Part shown: positions 37,174 through 47,471 of the stretch, piece after piece
Numbering within the stretch: position 1 is the stretch's first letter
Layout of the letters: each line of letters opens with the position of its first letter
Origin: Xanthomonas sp. 10-10
Lineage (GTDB): Bacteria; Pseudomonadota; Gammaproteobacteria; Xanthomonadales; Xanthomonadaceae
Assembly (NCBI RefSeq): GCF_040182365.1
Contig: NZ_CP144460.1
Coordinates: 3,038,001 to 3,102,000, forward strand
Reading direction: 5' to 3'
DNA: 64,000 nucleotides
Program-made: the position numbers and the translations under genes
Notes under the pieces: generated by a model
The model's input: the letters and a program-made list of their open reading frames with translations, nothing else
What the model was told of the DNA's origin: nothing
Database searches by the model: none

Positions 37174-38379
37174 TCAATGCGAGAGCGCGGCCTCCGAGGA
37201 AGCACGCGCGGCTGCGCCGGTGTGCTGCGGATACAAACGGGTTTCCGGATACGCGGCTGGATCCAGTACACGGTCGGTGGTGTCGGACCAGTTCAGACAC
37301 TGGCGGTAACGCACATGCGGCGCGTCCAGCGCCTGCCCGATTGCAGCGACGATCGAATCGGCATTGCCGGGCGTATAACCAAAGCGCGACTGCTGGTACG
37401 GCCCGACCACTGCATTCGGACACACCGCAGGCAACCCGAAAAAGTCGTACTGCAACAGCTTCATCGAGCTATCGGCCAGATACACCGGCACTTGTTCCGA
37501 CGCATACGGCGCGATGCCGAACCGCGCGTGCTTGATATAGCCGATCGTCTCGACGTGCTTCATTTCACCATAGACCACGACATTGTCGCCGTAGCCCGGG
37601 TGGCGCCCCATGCCCGACCCGATCACATGAAACGTGACCTGCGGAAACGCCTTGCTGGCAACGACGAAGAAGTCCGGATCGAACAGCATCGACCCCACCG
37701 CCACCGCATGGATTCCTTCGCCATACGGCGACGGATCGCCCAGCTGATCCAGGTTGTGATCCACGCCATGCCCGACGTGATAGACGTTATCGCGGCTTGC
37801 GATCTCTTCGGCCATGGCCGGCGACACCAGCGCGATGACGTCCAGGGTGGGCGCAACCCGGTCGAACTCGCGTTCGATATAGGACGCAACATTGATCGTG
37901 CTCAATCCATCGGAGGCGCGATACACCAGCTTGGCGGTGGGATTGGTGCGCTTGGCCAGTTCGATGAAGGCCACGGCAATGCCGCTTTCGAACACGATGA
38001 CATCCGCCTCGCGCATCCAGTCCAGCAGTTGCCTGGGGGGATGTGCGGCATACCAGCGGAACATCGCGTCTTCGACAGACTGCAGCCACGTCCGACGCGT
38101 ATTGAACGGATGCACGGTGGTGCGCCAGAGATAGCATTCCACGCCCTTGTGCGACACCACGGTGTTGGCGGTGTCGTCCAGCGGCAGCCGCATATCGCCC
38201 TTCATCCGCGACAACCGGCTGTAACGCAGCGAGAAAAATCGCGTCGTCCCGCGCAGCGCAAGCTGATCGGTGATGAAGTGGATGTTGGCGCGGCGCGGGG
38301 TGCGGTAATCGTGTGCGGACAAGACCAGATAGCAAGGCCGGCGAATGCCGGAAGCAGCGGCGGCGGGTGTGTCGCTCAT
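37174..38379 (-). CDS. gumK: GumK, xanthan beta-1,2-glucuronosyltransferase (GT70)
   Basis: A 401-residue GT-B fold enzyme that moves glucuronate from UDP-GlcA to the alpha-mannosyl residue of the lipid-linked trisaccharide. The sequence [17 protein letters not shown] and the general-base region with D157 ([11 protein letters not shown]) match GumK of X. campestris, whose catalytic Asp is D157. It has no transmembrane helix but a hydrophobic N-terminal face that meets the membrane. A 64-bp gap after gumJ and published evidence of a second promoter near gumK fit separate control of gumKLM. Confidence 0.97.
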   Translation of the reverse strand: MSDTPAAAASGIRRPCYLVLSAHDYRTPRRANIHFITDQLALRGTTRFFSLRYSRLSRMKGDMRLPLDDTANTVVSHKGVECYLWRTTVHPFNTRRTWLQSVEDAMFRWYAAHPPRQLLDWMREADVIVFESGIAVAFIELAKRTNPTAKLVYRASDGLSTINVASYIEREFDRVAPTLDVIALVSPAMAEEIASRDNVYHVGHGVDHNLDQLGDPSPYGEGIHAVAVGSMLFDPDFFVVASKAFPQVTFHVIGSGMGRHPGYGDNVVVYGEMKHVETIGYIKHARFGIAPYASEQVPVYLADSSMKLLQYDFFGLPAVCPNAVVGPYQQSRFGYTPGNADSIVAAIGQALDAPHVRYRQCLNWSDTTDRVLDPAAYPETRLYPQHTGAAARASSEAALSH

Positions 38380-38443
38380 GGGCCGTGTCCTATGAATGAG
38401 TGAGAGAAAGCATGCCCGAATGCAGGCGAAGACGATGTCGATC

Positions 38444-39949
38444 TCATCGACGCGCCTTGGCCTGACTCAACAACTTGCGGATGTTGACGATGGAGATCAC
38501 GTCGCGACGGAACGACGGCCAGATACCCAGCATCAGCAGGCAGACTGCAGCCATCGCCGCTGCACCTGCGGCCAATTGCTGCCATAGCGGGCCGCCGACG
38601 CTGATCGAGGCGTAATACGCGCAGGCGCCGGCGACGCCGTAAGCCACCATCGCGCGTACTGCATTGGTGAACAGCATGCCCACCGGCGTATCGGAAATCT
38701 TGCCGACCCAGACCAGCGACATCGGCCAGGTCACCAGCAGGCCGAACGAATAACCGATGGCCACCCCCATCGCCCCCCAGCGCGAACCGACGAAGATGCA
38801 GGCGATCAGCACGATGCGGCTGACCAGCGAGAACAGCAATTGCTCGCGCATCAAACCGCGCGCCAGGAACACCCAATACGTGGCGTAGGACGCAGTCTGG
38901 AAAATACCGCCCAACGCGAGCACCTGGAACAAGGGCACTGCCTCGCGCCACTGTTCGCCCAGTACCAGAACGATCAACGGCATCGCCACCGCACAGGCGA
39001 ACGAGAACAGCGCCACGATCAGATGCACCATCACCGTCTGCCCGCGCAGCAGAAACGCACTGAAACGCTCGCGATCGTCCTGCAACTGCGACAGCACCGG
39101 CAACGCCACGCTGGTCGCCGGTGCATTGATCTGGTTCAACGGCATCATCAGCAGCTGGAATGCGCGGTTGTACAGACCCAGCGCATCGGGCCCGGCGCGC
39201 CAGCCGATGATCACCTGCCCCACATTGCGGCTGGCATATCCCAGCAACTGCGCCGCCATCAGGTTCCAGCCGAAACTCATGAAATCACGCATCGGTGCGG
39301 AACGTTGATAGCCGCCGGGCAGCCAGCGTGCGCAGCTGCCCGCGATCACCAGGTTGACCACCGCCTGCACCACTTGTTGCACCACCAGCGCCCAATAGCC
39401 CCAGCCCAGCAGCGCGGCGGCCACGGCCGCACCCAGCCCCAACACCTGCGAGCCCACATCGCTCAGTGCCACCTGCCCAAAGCGCAGCCCACGGCTCAGA
39501 TGCGCGCGGTATTGGGTGGTCATGCCGTTGATCAGGAACGTCACCGCAAGCGCTTGCGAGATCGTGACCAGTGCCGGCTCTTTGTAGAAGTTGGCGATCA
39601 GATGCGCCGATGCGAACACCACCACCGACAACGCCAGGCCGATACCGCTATTGATCCAGAACAGGTTGTCGCGTTGTTCGCGGCTGACGTGCTTGGCCTG
39701 CACGGCAGCGGCAGACAGCCCGAAATCGCGCAGGATCTCGGCGGCACCGACAATCGCGGTGACCATCGCCATCAGGCCGTAGTCGTATGGCGTCAGCAGC
39801 CGCGCCAGCAGGATGATGCCGCCGAACTGCACGACCATCTTGGCCGACTGGCCGAGCATGGTCACCGCGGCCCCGCCGGCAGCGCGCGAGCCGAGGCTGC
39901 GCTGCGGAGGCGGTGTCGGAGAGGACGTCGTGGGGGGCTGGGCGGTCAC
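38444..39949 (-). CDS. gumJ: GumJ, xanthan lipid-linked repeat flippase (Wzx-type)
   Basis: A 501-residue integral membrane protein of the polysaccharide flippase (Wzx/MVF) superfamily with about 12-14 hydrophobic segments. It flips the undecaprenyl-pyrophosphate pentasaccharide to the periplasmic face. The start is GTG at 39949, chosen because it overlaps the gumI stop as GTGA; the first residues ([16 protein letters not shown]) are a Pro/Thr-rich cytoplasmic tail. The C-terminal cytoplasmic tail is basic. The frame is open upstream to 40174 only by chance. Confidence 0.95.
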   Translation of the reverse strand: MTAQPPTTSSPTPPPQRSLGSRAAGGAAVTMLGQSAKMVVQFGGIILLARLLTPYDYGLMAMVTAIVGAAEILRDFGLSAAAVQAKHVSREQRDNLFWINSGIGLALSVVVFASAHLIANFYKEPALVTISQALAVTFLINGMTTQYRAHLSRGLRFGQVALSDVGSQVLGLGAAVAAALLGWGYWALVVQQVVQAVVNLVIAGSCARWLPGGYQRSAPMRDFMSFGWNLMAAQLLGYASRNVGQVIIGWRAGPDALGLYNRAFQLLMMPLNQINAPATSVALPVLSQLQDDRERFSAFLLRGQTVMVHLIVALFSFACAVAMPLIVLVLGEQWREAVPLFQVLALGGIFQTASYATYWVFLARGLMREQLLFSLVSRIVLIACIFVGSRWGAMGVAIGYSFGLLVTWPMSLVWVGKISDTPVGMLFTNAVRAMVAYGVAGACAYYASISVGGPLWQQLAAGAAAMAAVCLLMLGIWPSFRRDVISIVNIRKLLSQAKARR

Positions 39950-40995
39950 AGTGCAGCGTCCCCATCCTTGCCCAGCGCGTCGAGGTAGGCGCGGTAGTGC
40001 AGCTGCCCGATGCGCGGCCAATCGCGTTGCGACAGATCCGGCGCCGGCCCGCGCGGTGCGCAGCGCACCGTATCCAGCATGCCGGTCAACAGCGCCGCGT
40101 CGAACTCGCCTTGGTAGAGAAACACCCAGCCTGGCCCCACTTCTTCGGCAATCGCCGCGTTGGATTCGCTCCACGGCGCCAGCACCGGGCGCGCCAACGA
40201 CAACGCCAGCAGCAGCGTGCCGGAGTTGTGCATCTGCCGGTATGGCAACACCACCAGCTCGGCTTGGCTGACCTCGCGCGCCAGCACCGGCTCTTCGACA
40301 TAGGCGAGCAATGCGCTGATGCGCGGATCCTGCGCGCTGGCCTCTTCTACCAGCGTGCGCATCTGCGGCGTGGCCGGGTTACCGACGATGCGCAGGCTCA
40401 AGCGTGGGTCGCCCACCTCGCGCATGACCTCCAGCAGCGTTTCCACGCCCTTGTACGGACGGATCAGCCCGAAATGCAACAGCCGCCCCGGTACCGTGCT
40501 GCCTTGGGGCATCGTCGCGAACCAGTCGCGGTAGTGGCCGTGCAGGATGGTGTCGGTAAACGGCGGGCGCGCCGGCGTGGTGGCGTTGATGCGGATCCAG
40601 CGACGCGTCAGGCGATCGACCCAGCGCAACAGGCTGCGCTCGCGCCAACCGCGATCTTCGTGCGGGGCCAGGTTGTGCAAGGTGCGCACCACCGGCGTGC
40701 CGGTGAGCTGCAACTTCAACAGCAGCAACGCCGCGCAAAACTGCTTGGCCAGCGTGCCCACGGCGCTGGGATGGCGCAGCAGGTATTCGGGCCAGTGCAG
40801 ATGCAGCACGTCGTAGCGCGACAGCAAGGCAGCGCGCATCGAGAAGAAGCGCGGGTGCACCGCGTCGGGCAGCGCGTCGTAGAGCTGGGTCAGGTACGGG
40901 TTGGTGCTGGCGTTGGGCTTTTCGGTGGAAAACAACACCGTGACCTGCGGCCTTGCGGCCGCGCGTGTCGTCTGTGCGGATGCAAGCGCGCTCAT
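39946..40995 (-). CDS. gumI: GumI, xanthan beta-1,4-mannosyltransferase (GT94)
   Basis: A 349-residue glycosyltransferase that adds the terminal mannose from GDP-Man onto the glucuronyl residue, finishing the pentasaccharide. It is in the GT94 group, with VLFSTEKPNASTNPYLTQLY at the N-terminus and LLHFGLIRPYKGVETLLEVM in the donor-binding half. It is peripheral to the membrane, without a signal peptide. Its ATG overlaps the gumH stop (ATGA) and its stop overlaps the gumJ start (GTGA). Confidence 0.94.
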   Translation of the reverse strand: MSALASAQTTRAAARPQVTVLFSTEKPNASTNPYLTQLYDALPDAVHPRFFSMRAALLSRYDVLHLHWPEYLLRHPSAVGTLAKQFCAALLLLKLQLTGTPVVRTLHNLAPHEDRGWRERSLLRWVDRLTRRWIRINATTPARPPFTDTILHGHYRDWFATMPQGSTVPGRLLHFGLIRPYKGVETLLEVMREVGDPRLSLRIVGNPATPQMRTLVEEASAQDPRISALLAYVEEPVLAREVSQAELVVLPYRQMHNSGTLLLALSLARPVLAPWSESNAAIAEEVGPGWVFLYQGEFDAALLTGMLDTVRCAPRGPAPDLSQRDWPRIGQLHYRAYLDALGKDGDAAL

Positions 40996-42134
40996 CGCAG
41001 CGTCTCCTGCGGGCGCGGCGTGCCAAGTGCACTGTGGTACTCGTCGATGTAGCGACCCACCACATGCTTCCAGTCGTAGCGGCTCACATAGGCCATCGAT
41101 GCCGCACGACGCGCTGCGAAGTCGCCATCGGCCGTCAGTGCGAGCGCCTGCACCTGGTCGGCCGCCGCCTCGATCCTGTCGCGGTTGACGATCACCCCCT
41201 GCCCCGACTCGCTGGCCAGCCGCACGAACGGCGGGATATCGCTGAGGATCGGAATCAGGCCCGCACTCATCGCCTCCACCGCAGCAATGCCAAACCCTTC
41301 ATGGCGCGACAGACAGACGAAGAACTGCGCCTGCTGCATCAACGCGCGCAGCTGTTCCTGCGACGGCGACATGCTCAGCTGCACCTTGTCCTGCAAGCCG
41401 CGCTCGGCGATCGCCTTGCGCAAGTCGGCCTCGTTCAAATCGTATTCGCGGCCGGCGATGATCAGCTGCCACTGCGGATCGCGCGCGAGCATCGCCTTCA
41501 GCAGCTCCAGCGTCTCGATCAGCCCCTTGTTGACCGACCAGCGTCCGAAGTAAAGCATCGTCCGCCCCGGCGCGGCCGCGCCCTGCCCCGCATATTTCTG
41601 CACGTCCACGCCGTTTTCGATCACCCGCAAGCGGGCCGGCGATACCACCTTGGCAAACAGGTCGCCATCGTTTTCGCTGGTTGCGATCACCCGCGCATAC
41701 GCCAATGCAGAGGTGCGCGTGAGGGTCTGGAACCACAGCTGTTTCATGCGCGACGCATACGCGGTGTGGAAGAACCCACCGTGCGTGGACACCACCATCG
41801 GCTTGCCGTGCAGCGGCTTGGTCAACGCCAGATAATCGTAGAAAAAATCGATCCCGTGCAGATGCACCACATCTGCCGAACCAATCGCGCCCAGCACCGA
41901 CGGCGCAAACGGATAGCGCGACGAACCGCGATAGCCGATCCGCCGGATCGGCAGACCTTGATGGGTCTCCTGCGGCGCAAGCTGCGCATCCGGATCGGTG
42001 AACACCCGATCCAGCGTCACCACTTCCACCGTATCGGCGCTAGTGGCCTGATGCTGGCGGGCAACGTTGAGGACGACCTCTTCCATGCCTCCGATCGAGG
42101 GATGGAATTGGCGGACGACATGCACCACTTTCAT
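40992..42134 (-). CDS. gumH: GumH, xanthan alpha-1,3-mannosyltransferase (GT4)
   Basis: A 380-residue GT4-family enzyme that adds the first side-chain mannose from GDP-Man onto cellobiose-PP-undecaprenol. It opens MKVVHVVRQFHPSIGGMEEVV, with the GG loop used for nucleotide sugar binding, and has the EX7E motif in HEGFGIAAVEAMSAG. It follows gumG with a 67-bp gap and couples to gumI by overlap. Confidence 0.96.
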   Translation of the reverse strand: MKVVHVVRQFHPSIGGMEEVVLNVARQHQATSADTVEVVTLDRVFTDPDAQLAPQETHQGLPIRRIGYRGSSRYPFAPSVLGAIGSADVVHLHGIDFFYDYLALTKPLHGKPMVVSTHGGFFHTAYASRMKQLWFQTLTRTSALAYARVIATSENDGDLFAKVVSPARLRVIENGVDVQKYAGQGAAAPGRTMLYFGRWSVNKGLIETLELLKAMLARDPQWQLIIAGREYDLNEADLRKAIAERGLQDKVQLSMSPSQEQLRALMQQAQFFVCLSRHEGFGIAAVEAMSAGLIPILSDIPPFVRLASESGQGVIVNRDRIEAAADQVQALALTADGDFAARRAASMAYVSRYDWKHVVGRYIDEYHSALGTPRPQETLR

Positions 42135-42201
42135 TACGCCAATCTCCTGTACCAGCCGCGCGCACGCAGGTGCCGCGACAGCTGATGATTCTTGAACTGC
42201 G

Positions 42202-43290
42202 TCATTGACTCTTCAACCCCAACATCCATGGCGCGCTACGTACCAGCACAGCGCGCATCGGCACCGCGCAGGCGATCGCAACTGCGCTGAGCCCCATCGC
42301 CCACATCGGGGTTCCGACAAGGCCGGGATCGATCACCCCGGTGCGTGCAACCACGCTGGTGACCACCAGGAACACCAGCGTATGCGTACACAAGATCAGC
42401 AAGGTGTTTGTGCCGATCCATTGCACCCACTGCCAGTCCCGGACGAAGTACGCGACGCACAGCGTTATCGCAGTCCCCAGCAGACTCACCAGCAGGAACA
42501 ACGCGGCCGATTGCCCGAACAGCAGGTTATTCACGTCGACCTGCCCGTTCACTGAGGCCAGCAGCCACCAGGCCGTTGCGACGACGGGCAGCCCCAGTGC
42601 CCACACCCATGCCCCGAGCGCGCGTAGCGTATCGGCAAAGCGCGACAGCCAGCCACCCACCGCGATGAAGAACAAGGCGATCGGCAACACGTCCAACGCA
42701 AGCGGCAAGCGCAACTGCAACGAGGGAAACCATCCCGCCCATGCCAATGCGATCGGCAAGCTGAGCGCCGCTACCACCGTCGTGCTCAAACGCGCACGCA
42801 GTGCAATGTAGGCCAGCGTTGTGACAAACAAGGCCGGTAAAAACCACAATGCCGGCAACACGTAGAGGCGCGTGCCGTTGGCCCAGAACACGCCGAGAAA
42901 CGGGTCCCACCACGCGCGCGCGCCGGGCTGCCCGAACGCATGGTTGAGCACCGCCGTCAGGAGCCAGAGCCCATAGGCCACCAGGAAAAACGCCAGATAC
43001 GGGATCAACAGCGTCCGCGCCAGCTTTTTCACCGTCGACACATTCAACCCGCGACGCCCGAAACGTTCGCCGACCCAGCCGGAGAGCACAAAAAACAACG
43101 GGACATGGAAACTGTAGGCAAACAGCTTGTAGGCCGGCGGCATGCCGCTTGCGTGCCCCAGCACCACCAGCACGATGGCCAACGCCTTGGCCGCATCGAT
43201 CTGCCAATCGCGGGCCAGCGCCGGCGCCCGACCGGGGGTTGCCACGCTCGTGTCGTGCTCGCCGCGCGGGAAAGAAGGAGCAGTCGTCAT
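42202..43290 (-). CDS. gumG: GumG, xanthan acetyltransferase II
   Basis: A 362-residue integral membrane acyltransferase of the Acyltransferase-3 family, with about ten hydrophobic segments. It has the family's early motif WQIDAAKALAIVLVVLGHASG (conserved His) and FVLSGWVGERF. In X. campestris GumG acetylates the terminal beta-mannose. It is a close paralogue of the neighbouring GumF, with FAYSFHVPLFF shared by both. The start ATG at 43290 (MTTAPSFPRGE) is chosen because it clears the gumF stop by 13 bp; the frame continues to 43344 inside gumF. Confidence 0.95.
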   Translation of the reverse strand: MTTAPSFPRGEHDTSVATPGRAPALARDWQIDAAKALAIVLVVLGHASGMPPAYKLFAYSFHVPLFFVLSGWVGERFGRRGLNVSTVKKLARTLLIPYLAFFLVAYGLWLLTAVLNHAFGQPGARAWWDPFLGVFWANGTRLYVLPALWFLPALFVTTLAYIALRARLSTTVVAALSLPIALAWAGWFPSLQLRLPLALDVLPIALFFIAVGGWLSRFADTLRALGAWVWALGLPVVATAWWLLASVNGQVDVNNLLFGQSAALFLLVSLLGTAITLCVAYFVRDWQWVQWIGTNTLLILCTHTLVFLVVTSVVARTGVIDPGLVGTPMWAMGLSAVAIACAVPMRAVLVRSAPWMLGLKSQ

Positions 43291-43303
43291 GCCGCGGCGC
43301 CGG

Positions 43304-44392
43304 TCATGCCGCCACCGTGCGCGCACCCAGGGCCCAGGGGGCAAAACGCATCAACACCCAGCGCATGGGCACGCAGGCGACCAGCGCAAAGACCGTCACG
43401 AAAAGCGCCCAACCCAGGCCCGGCCGCCCTGCACCGAATCCACCGGCTACTGCCGCAACGCCGGACAGAACGAAGAACACCAGCATATGCGTGCACAGGA
43501 TCAGCAAGGTGTTGCGGCCGATCCACTGCACCCACGCCCAACTCTGCACCAGCCGCGCCGCGCAGATCACCATCAACGACCCCAGCACCGCACTGAGCAG
43601 GAATACCGCATGATCGCGCCCGAAGCCGAGCATGTTGACGTCGACACGCCCGTTGCGTTGCGCCAACCACGCAACCGCAACCGCCAATGCCAAGGTCACC
43701 AGCGCACTGACCGGCAACGAGGTCGGCAGACGCGGCGACACGTAGATCAACAAGGCACCGAGCGCGTAGAAGCACAACGACACCGGTAGCACATCGAGAC
43801 CGAAAAAAAACCGCACTCCCTGCGCCGGGAACCAGTTCATCCAGAACCACGCCAGCACCAGCGATACAGCCGCAATCGCCAACGGGGGCAGTACGCGCCG
43901 CAGCACCACATAGCTCACCACGGTTACCAGCATCACCGGCAAAAACCACAGCGGCGGCTGCACATACAGGTCCGGACCGATTCCGGTGAACAGCGAGACG
44001 ATCGGCTCCCACCACGGATGACTTCCCCAGCGCGCGGCCTTCTCGCCGATATTGCGGGTCAACAGCCAGTACGCGTAGCCCAGCAGATAGAACGTGACAT
44101 ACGGCAGCAGCAGGCTGCGCGCCTGTTTGGTGATGGTCTGCGTCATGCTGGTGGTACGCGACGCATAGCCGGCTGCCAACCAACCCGACACCAGGAAAAA
44201 CAGCGGCACGTGGAAGCTGTATGCAAACAAGGTCATGCCATGCGGCACGCCCTTGGCATGGCAGAACACCACCAGCAAGATCGCGATCGCCTTGGCCGCA
44301 TCGATCCGTGGATCGCGTGCGCGCCCACCGGCCGCGATCCGCACGCCTGCATCAGTCGCAACCGACGACGACACCGTCGCCGCCGAGTTCAT
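43304..44392 (-). CDS. gumF: GumF, xanthan acetyltransferase I
   Basis: A 362-residue Acyltransferase-3 membrane enzyme that acetylates the internal alpha-mannose of the xanthan side chain. The N-terminal region DPRIDAAKAIAILLVVFCHAKG carries the conserved His, followed by FAYSFHVPLFFLVSGWLAAG. About ten transmembrane helices are expected. It is the tandem paralogue of gumG and starts inside the gumE stop (ATGA). Confidence 0.95.
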   Translation of the reverse strand: MNSAATVSSSVATDAGVRIAAGGRARDPRIDAAKAIAILLVVFCHAKGVPHGMTLFAYSFHVPLFFLVSGWLAAGYASRTTSMTQTITKQARSLLLPYVTFYLLGYAYWLLTRNIGEKAARWGSHPWWEPIVSLFTGIGPDLYVQPPLWFLPVMLVTVVSYVVLRRVLPPLAIAAVSLVLAWFWMNWFPAQGVRFFFGLDVLPVSLCFYALGALLIYVSPRLPTSLPVSALVTLALAVAVAWLAQRNGRVDVNMLGFGRDHAVFLLSAVLGSLMVICAARLVQSWAWVQWIGRNTLLILCTHMLVFFVLSGVAAVAGGFGAGRPGLGWALFVTVFALVACVPMRWVLMRFAPWALGARTVAA

Positions 44393-45696
44393 CGCCCCGC
44401 TCCCGCAGGCAATGGCAACTGCGCGCCATCAGCCGTTGGATCATCCTTGATCGAAGTAGTGGAGAGCGCCGACGCAGACCAGGTCGGACGCATATGCCAC
44501 AGGCAGCCGCACACAAACCACCACAGCGCCGAGGTCTTGATCGAGAAGTAACCGTTGGACACCAGCAAGCTCAGCGCAAACGCGAAGATGGCCAGGTTCT
44601 TGAACAGTTGGCCTTCCTTGCTCGGCATCAGCAACAGGAAGGAATACGACAACAGGAACGCCAGCACCCCGACGATCGACTGCGATGCGATGAAATACGA
44701 AATGCCGCTATCGAAGTAACGGTAGGCCTGCGCAAAATCCAGCCCCAGCCACGACTCGAACGACAGGTTGTTCATCGAGTAAACCGTGAAGAATATCCGG
44801 CCCATGGTGGTGTCCTGGTATGCCGTGATCCCGGTGATCCACACCAGCAGCCAAGCACTCATGATCACCAGCAAGAACACCAGGAACGCCAATCGCTGAT
44901 CCAGCCGTTTCAATAGCGGCGTCAGCAACACCATCAGCACGCAGGTGCCGGCCGCCAATCGTCCATCCGAGGCGACGATCATGAACCCGATCAAGCCCAC
45001 CGACAGCACCAGCGCCGCCGGCCGCATCCAACGCCAGAACACCAGCAGGATGGCGGTGAAGAAACAGATGTAGTTGCCCATCGTCACCGGCTCGATGAAC
45101 ATCGAGGAGGCACGCGGGAGATTGGAACCGGGCAGGAAGTTGCGCTCGCCCGGACGCGTGGCGCTGACGAACAGGTTGCTGTCTTCGTTCCAGAACCCTT
45201 CGGCGCTCATGCCACGCGCATTGACGAAAAAGCTCTTGGGATTGACCAGATCGCCATACGCACTTGGCATTGCCAGCTCGAAGGCGGCAACCAGCGAGAC
45301 GATGATGGTCATGCGGATGAACAACTTGGGCACCGAGCCGGTATAGGCAGAGCCCAGCACCACGAACGCGAACACCACCAGGGCATCGCGGAAGAATTTC
45401 GGATCGATCTGCCAGTTCACCAGGAACCGCACGAACATCAGCAAGACGATCAACCCGAGCCCGCTCACGATCAGGGCAATGCGCTTGCGGCTCAGCGAAC
45501 CGAGGCCCAGGACGAAGCAGGCCGCGTAGACGATGAACTCCACTGCGTAGGTGATCACCGGACGCACGGTGAACACGTTCGCATTGATCAGTGCCAACAC
45601 CAGGTTGTAGCCCACGCCGACCAGCAGCGTCAGTTCGATCAGCAGGTTATGCCAGCGAACGCGGGTTTCCTCGCTCATTCGAATCAGCATGCACAT
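44389..45696 (-). CDS. gumE: GumE, xanthan polymerase (Wzy-type)
   Basis: A 435-residue polytopic inner-membrane protein with about 12 predicted helices. It polymerises the flipped pentasaccharide units at the periplasmic face. Wzy proteins have little sequence conservation, so the call rests on topology and its fixed place between gumD and gumF. The start is unclear: ATG 45696 or ATG 45690 (MLIRMSEET). A 76-bp gap separates it from gumD. Confidence 0.93.
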   Translation of the reverse strand: MCMLIRMSEETRVRWHNLLIELTLLVGVGYNLVLALINANVFTVRPVITYAVEFIVYAACFVLGLGSLSRKRIALIVSGLGLIVLLMFVRFLVNWQIDPKFFRDALVVFAFVVLGSAYTGSVPKLFIRMTIIVSLVAAFELAMPSAYGDLVNPKSFFVNARGMSAEGFWNEDSNLFVSATRPGERNFLPGSNLPRASSMFIEPVTMGNYICFFTAILLVFWRWMRPAALVLSVGLIGFMIVASDGRLAAGTCVLMVLLTPLLKRLDQRLAFLVFLLVIMSAWLLVWITGITAYQDTTMGRIFFTVYSMNNLSFESWLGLDFAQAYRYFDSGISYFIASQSIVGVLAFLLSYSFLLLMPSKEGQLFKNLAIFAFALSLLVSNGYFSIKTSALWWFVCGCLWHMRPTWSASALSTTSIKDDPTADGAQLPLPAGAGR

Positions 45697-45772
45697 GCCT
45701 GCCTGAGAAGGGCGGCTGCGATGCAGCCGCCCGCGACGCCTGACGCGCCAGGTCGCACGCTCCCCGCCATCA

Positions 45773-47227
45773 TCAGTACGCGGTCTTCTGTCCGAGCACG
45801 CGCACCGCCGTCAGCACGATGATGCGGATATCCAGCCACAGCGACCAGCGACGGATGTAATCCAGGTCGTACTGAATACGCTTCTTCATCGTCCGCAGCT
45901 CCGGGGTTTCGCCACGGAATCCATTGACCTGCGCCCAGCCTGTGATGCCCGGCTTGACGTAGTGGCGCTGCATGTAATGGTTGATCAGCTTTTCATAGTG
46001 CGTGTTGTGCTGCGCCGCGTGCGGGCGCGGGCCCACGATCGACATGCTGCCACCCAGCACGTTGAAGATCTGCGGCAACTCGTCCAGGCTGCTGCGACGC
46101 AGGAACGCACCGAAACGGGTGATGCGGGTGTCGTTCTTGGTCGCTTGCTGGATGGTGGTGCCATGATCGTCATGCACGCGCATCGAGCGGAACTTGAACA
46201 TGTAGAACTCGCGACCGCCCAAGCCGTGACGGCGCTGGCGGAAGAACACCGGGCCCGGCGAGCTCATCTTGACGCCGACGGCGATCGCAGCCATCAGCGG
46301 CCACAGGCCCATCAGCGCGATCACGGCCAGGATCTTGTCCTGCAGCGCCTTGGCAACCACGAAGTAGTTGTCGCGGTCGACCCCGCCCTGGCGCAGGTTG
46401 ATCACCGGCGTATTGCCGATCTGCTCACCGGACTGGTTCAACAAGCCGAAGTCGAACAGATCGGGCACCAGCTTCACGTTGATCGGGTAACGATCCAGAC
46501 GCTGCAGCAGCTGCTTGATGTGATCGCGCTCGCCCAGCGGCAGCGAAATCCACACCTGCTCGACCTGGTTCTCCTTCAGGTAGTCGATCAGCGCTTCCGG
46601 CTCGCCCAGGCATGGCAGCGACTGGCGCTGTTCGGTCACGGCGATGTCGTAAGGCGTGCGGAAGTAGCCGACCAGATTCATGCCGACCCACGGATTGCGG
46701 CTCAGGTAGTGATTGATCTTCATCACCGGATGACGCAGGCCGACCACCACCACGCGCTGGACGTCCACGCCCTGCGCACGCAGGTGGTTCAGGAAGCCGC
46801 GCAGCAAGGTACGCGCCGCCACCAGCGAAGCCAGCCCGCCGACGAACCACAGGCCGATCCAGCCGCGCGAGACCTGCTCGCCCACCTGCACGATCAGCGC
46901 ATGCACCGCAAACAGCGCAAACACGCCGCCGAAGGCACCACCCAGCACCATCAACTCGCTCAACAGTCCGCGACCGCGCCAGCTGCGATACAGCGGGAAC
47001 AGCGCGAAGCAGATCACCGAATACAACAGCGTCGTGGCGATCGCGACCCGATACGGCGCAGCAGGCACCCAGGAGCCGAACACGATGCGGTAGGCGATCA
47101 GGCCCGATACGACTACCATGGTCAGGTCGAACACACGCAGGACCAGGTCGGCGGCCGCCGAGTACTTGGACAACAATCGCGGCGAGGATGTCGTGTAGGT
47201 CGCGCTACTCAAGTCTGCCAAAAGCAT
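45773..47227 (-). CDS. gumD: GumD, undecaprenyl-phosphate glucose-1-phosphate transferase
   Basis: A 484-residue priming glycosyltransferase that transfers glucose-1-phosphate from UDP-Glc to undecaprenyl phosphate, the first step of xanthan synthesis. The N-terminal part has four to five hydrophobic helices and a CoA-binding-like domain ([17 protein letters not shown]). The C-terminal bacterial sugar transferase domain has [28 protein letters not shown] and [28 protein letters not shown] leader with a strong ribosome binding site precedes ATG 47227. A 244-bp AT-richer gap separates it from gumC. Confidence 0.97.
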   Translation of the reverse strand: MLLADLSSATYTTSSPRLLSKYSAAADLVLRVFDLTMVVVSGLIAYRIVFGSWVPAAPYRVAIATTLLYSVICFALFPLYRSWRGRGLLSELMVLGGAFGGVFALFAVHALIVQVGEQVSRGWIGLWFVGGLASLVAARTLLRGFLNHLRAQGVDVQRVVVVGLRHPVMKINHYLSRNPWVGMNLVGYFRTPYDIAVTEQRQSLPCLGEPEALIDYLKENQVEQVWISLPLGERDHIKQLLQRLDRYPINVKLVPDLFDFGLLNQSGEQIGNTPVINLRQGGVDRDNYFVVAKALQDKILAVIALMGLWPLMAAIAVGVKMSSPGPVFFRQRRHGLGGREFYMFKFRSMRVHDDHGTTIQQATKNDTRITRFGAFLRRSSLDELPQIFNVLGGSMSIVGPRPHAAQHNTHYEKLINHYMQRHYVKPGITGWAQVNGFRGETPELRTMKKRIQYDLDYIRRWSLWLDIRIIVLTAVRVLGQKTAY

Positions 47228-47471
47228 GGGGATGTCCTCCAAACTCGATACGGCGCATGCGGGGAAACATACGAATCGCACGCGAGCTTTCAATCATCTC
47301 CGTCGAACGATCACCGCGGTAATACCTACCGACCCCAGATCGCACGACAGCCCTTTGTTTCAACAGAGACAAACTTTCAAAACGAGGGAGCCCGAAACAT
47401 ACGGGATCCCACTTTTTCTACGCTGAATCGGTTGTCACTTTAATTAACCACTGTTTTGCAACATCACGATG

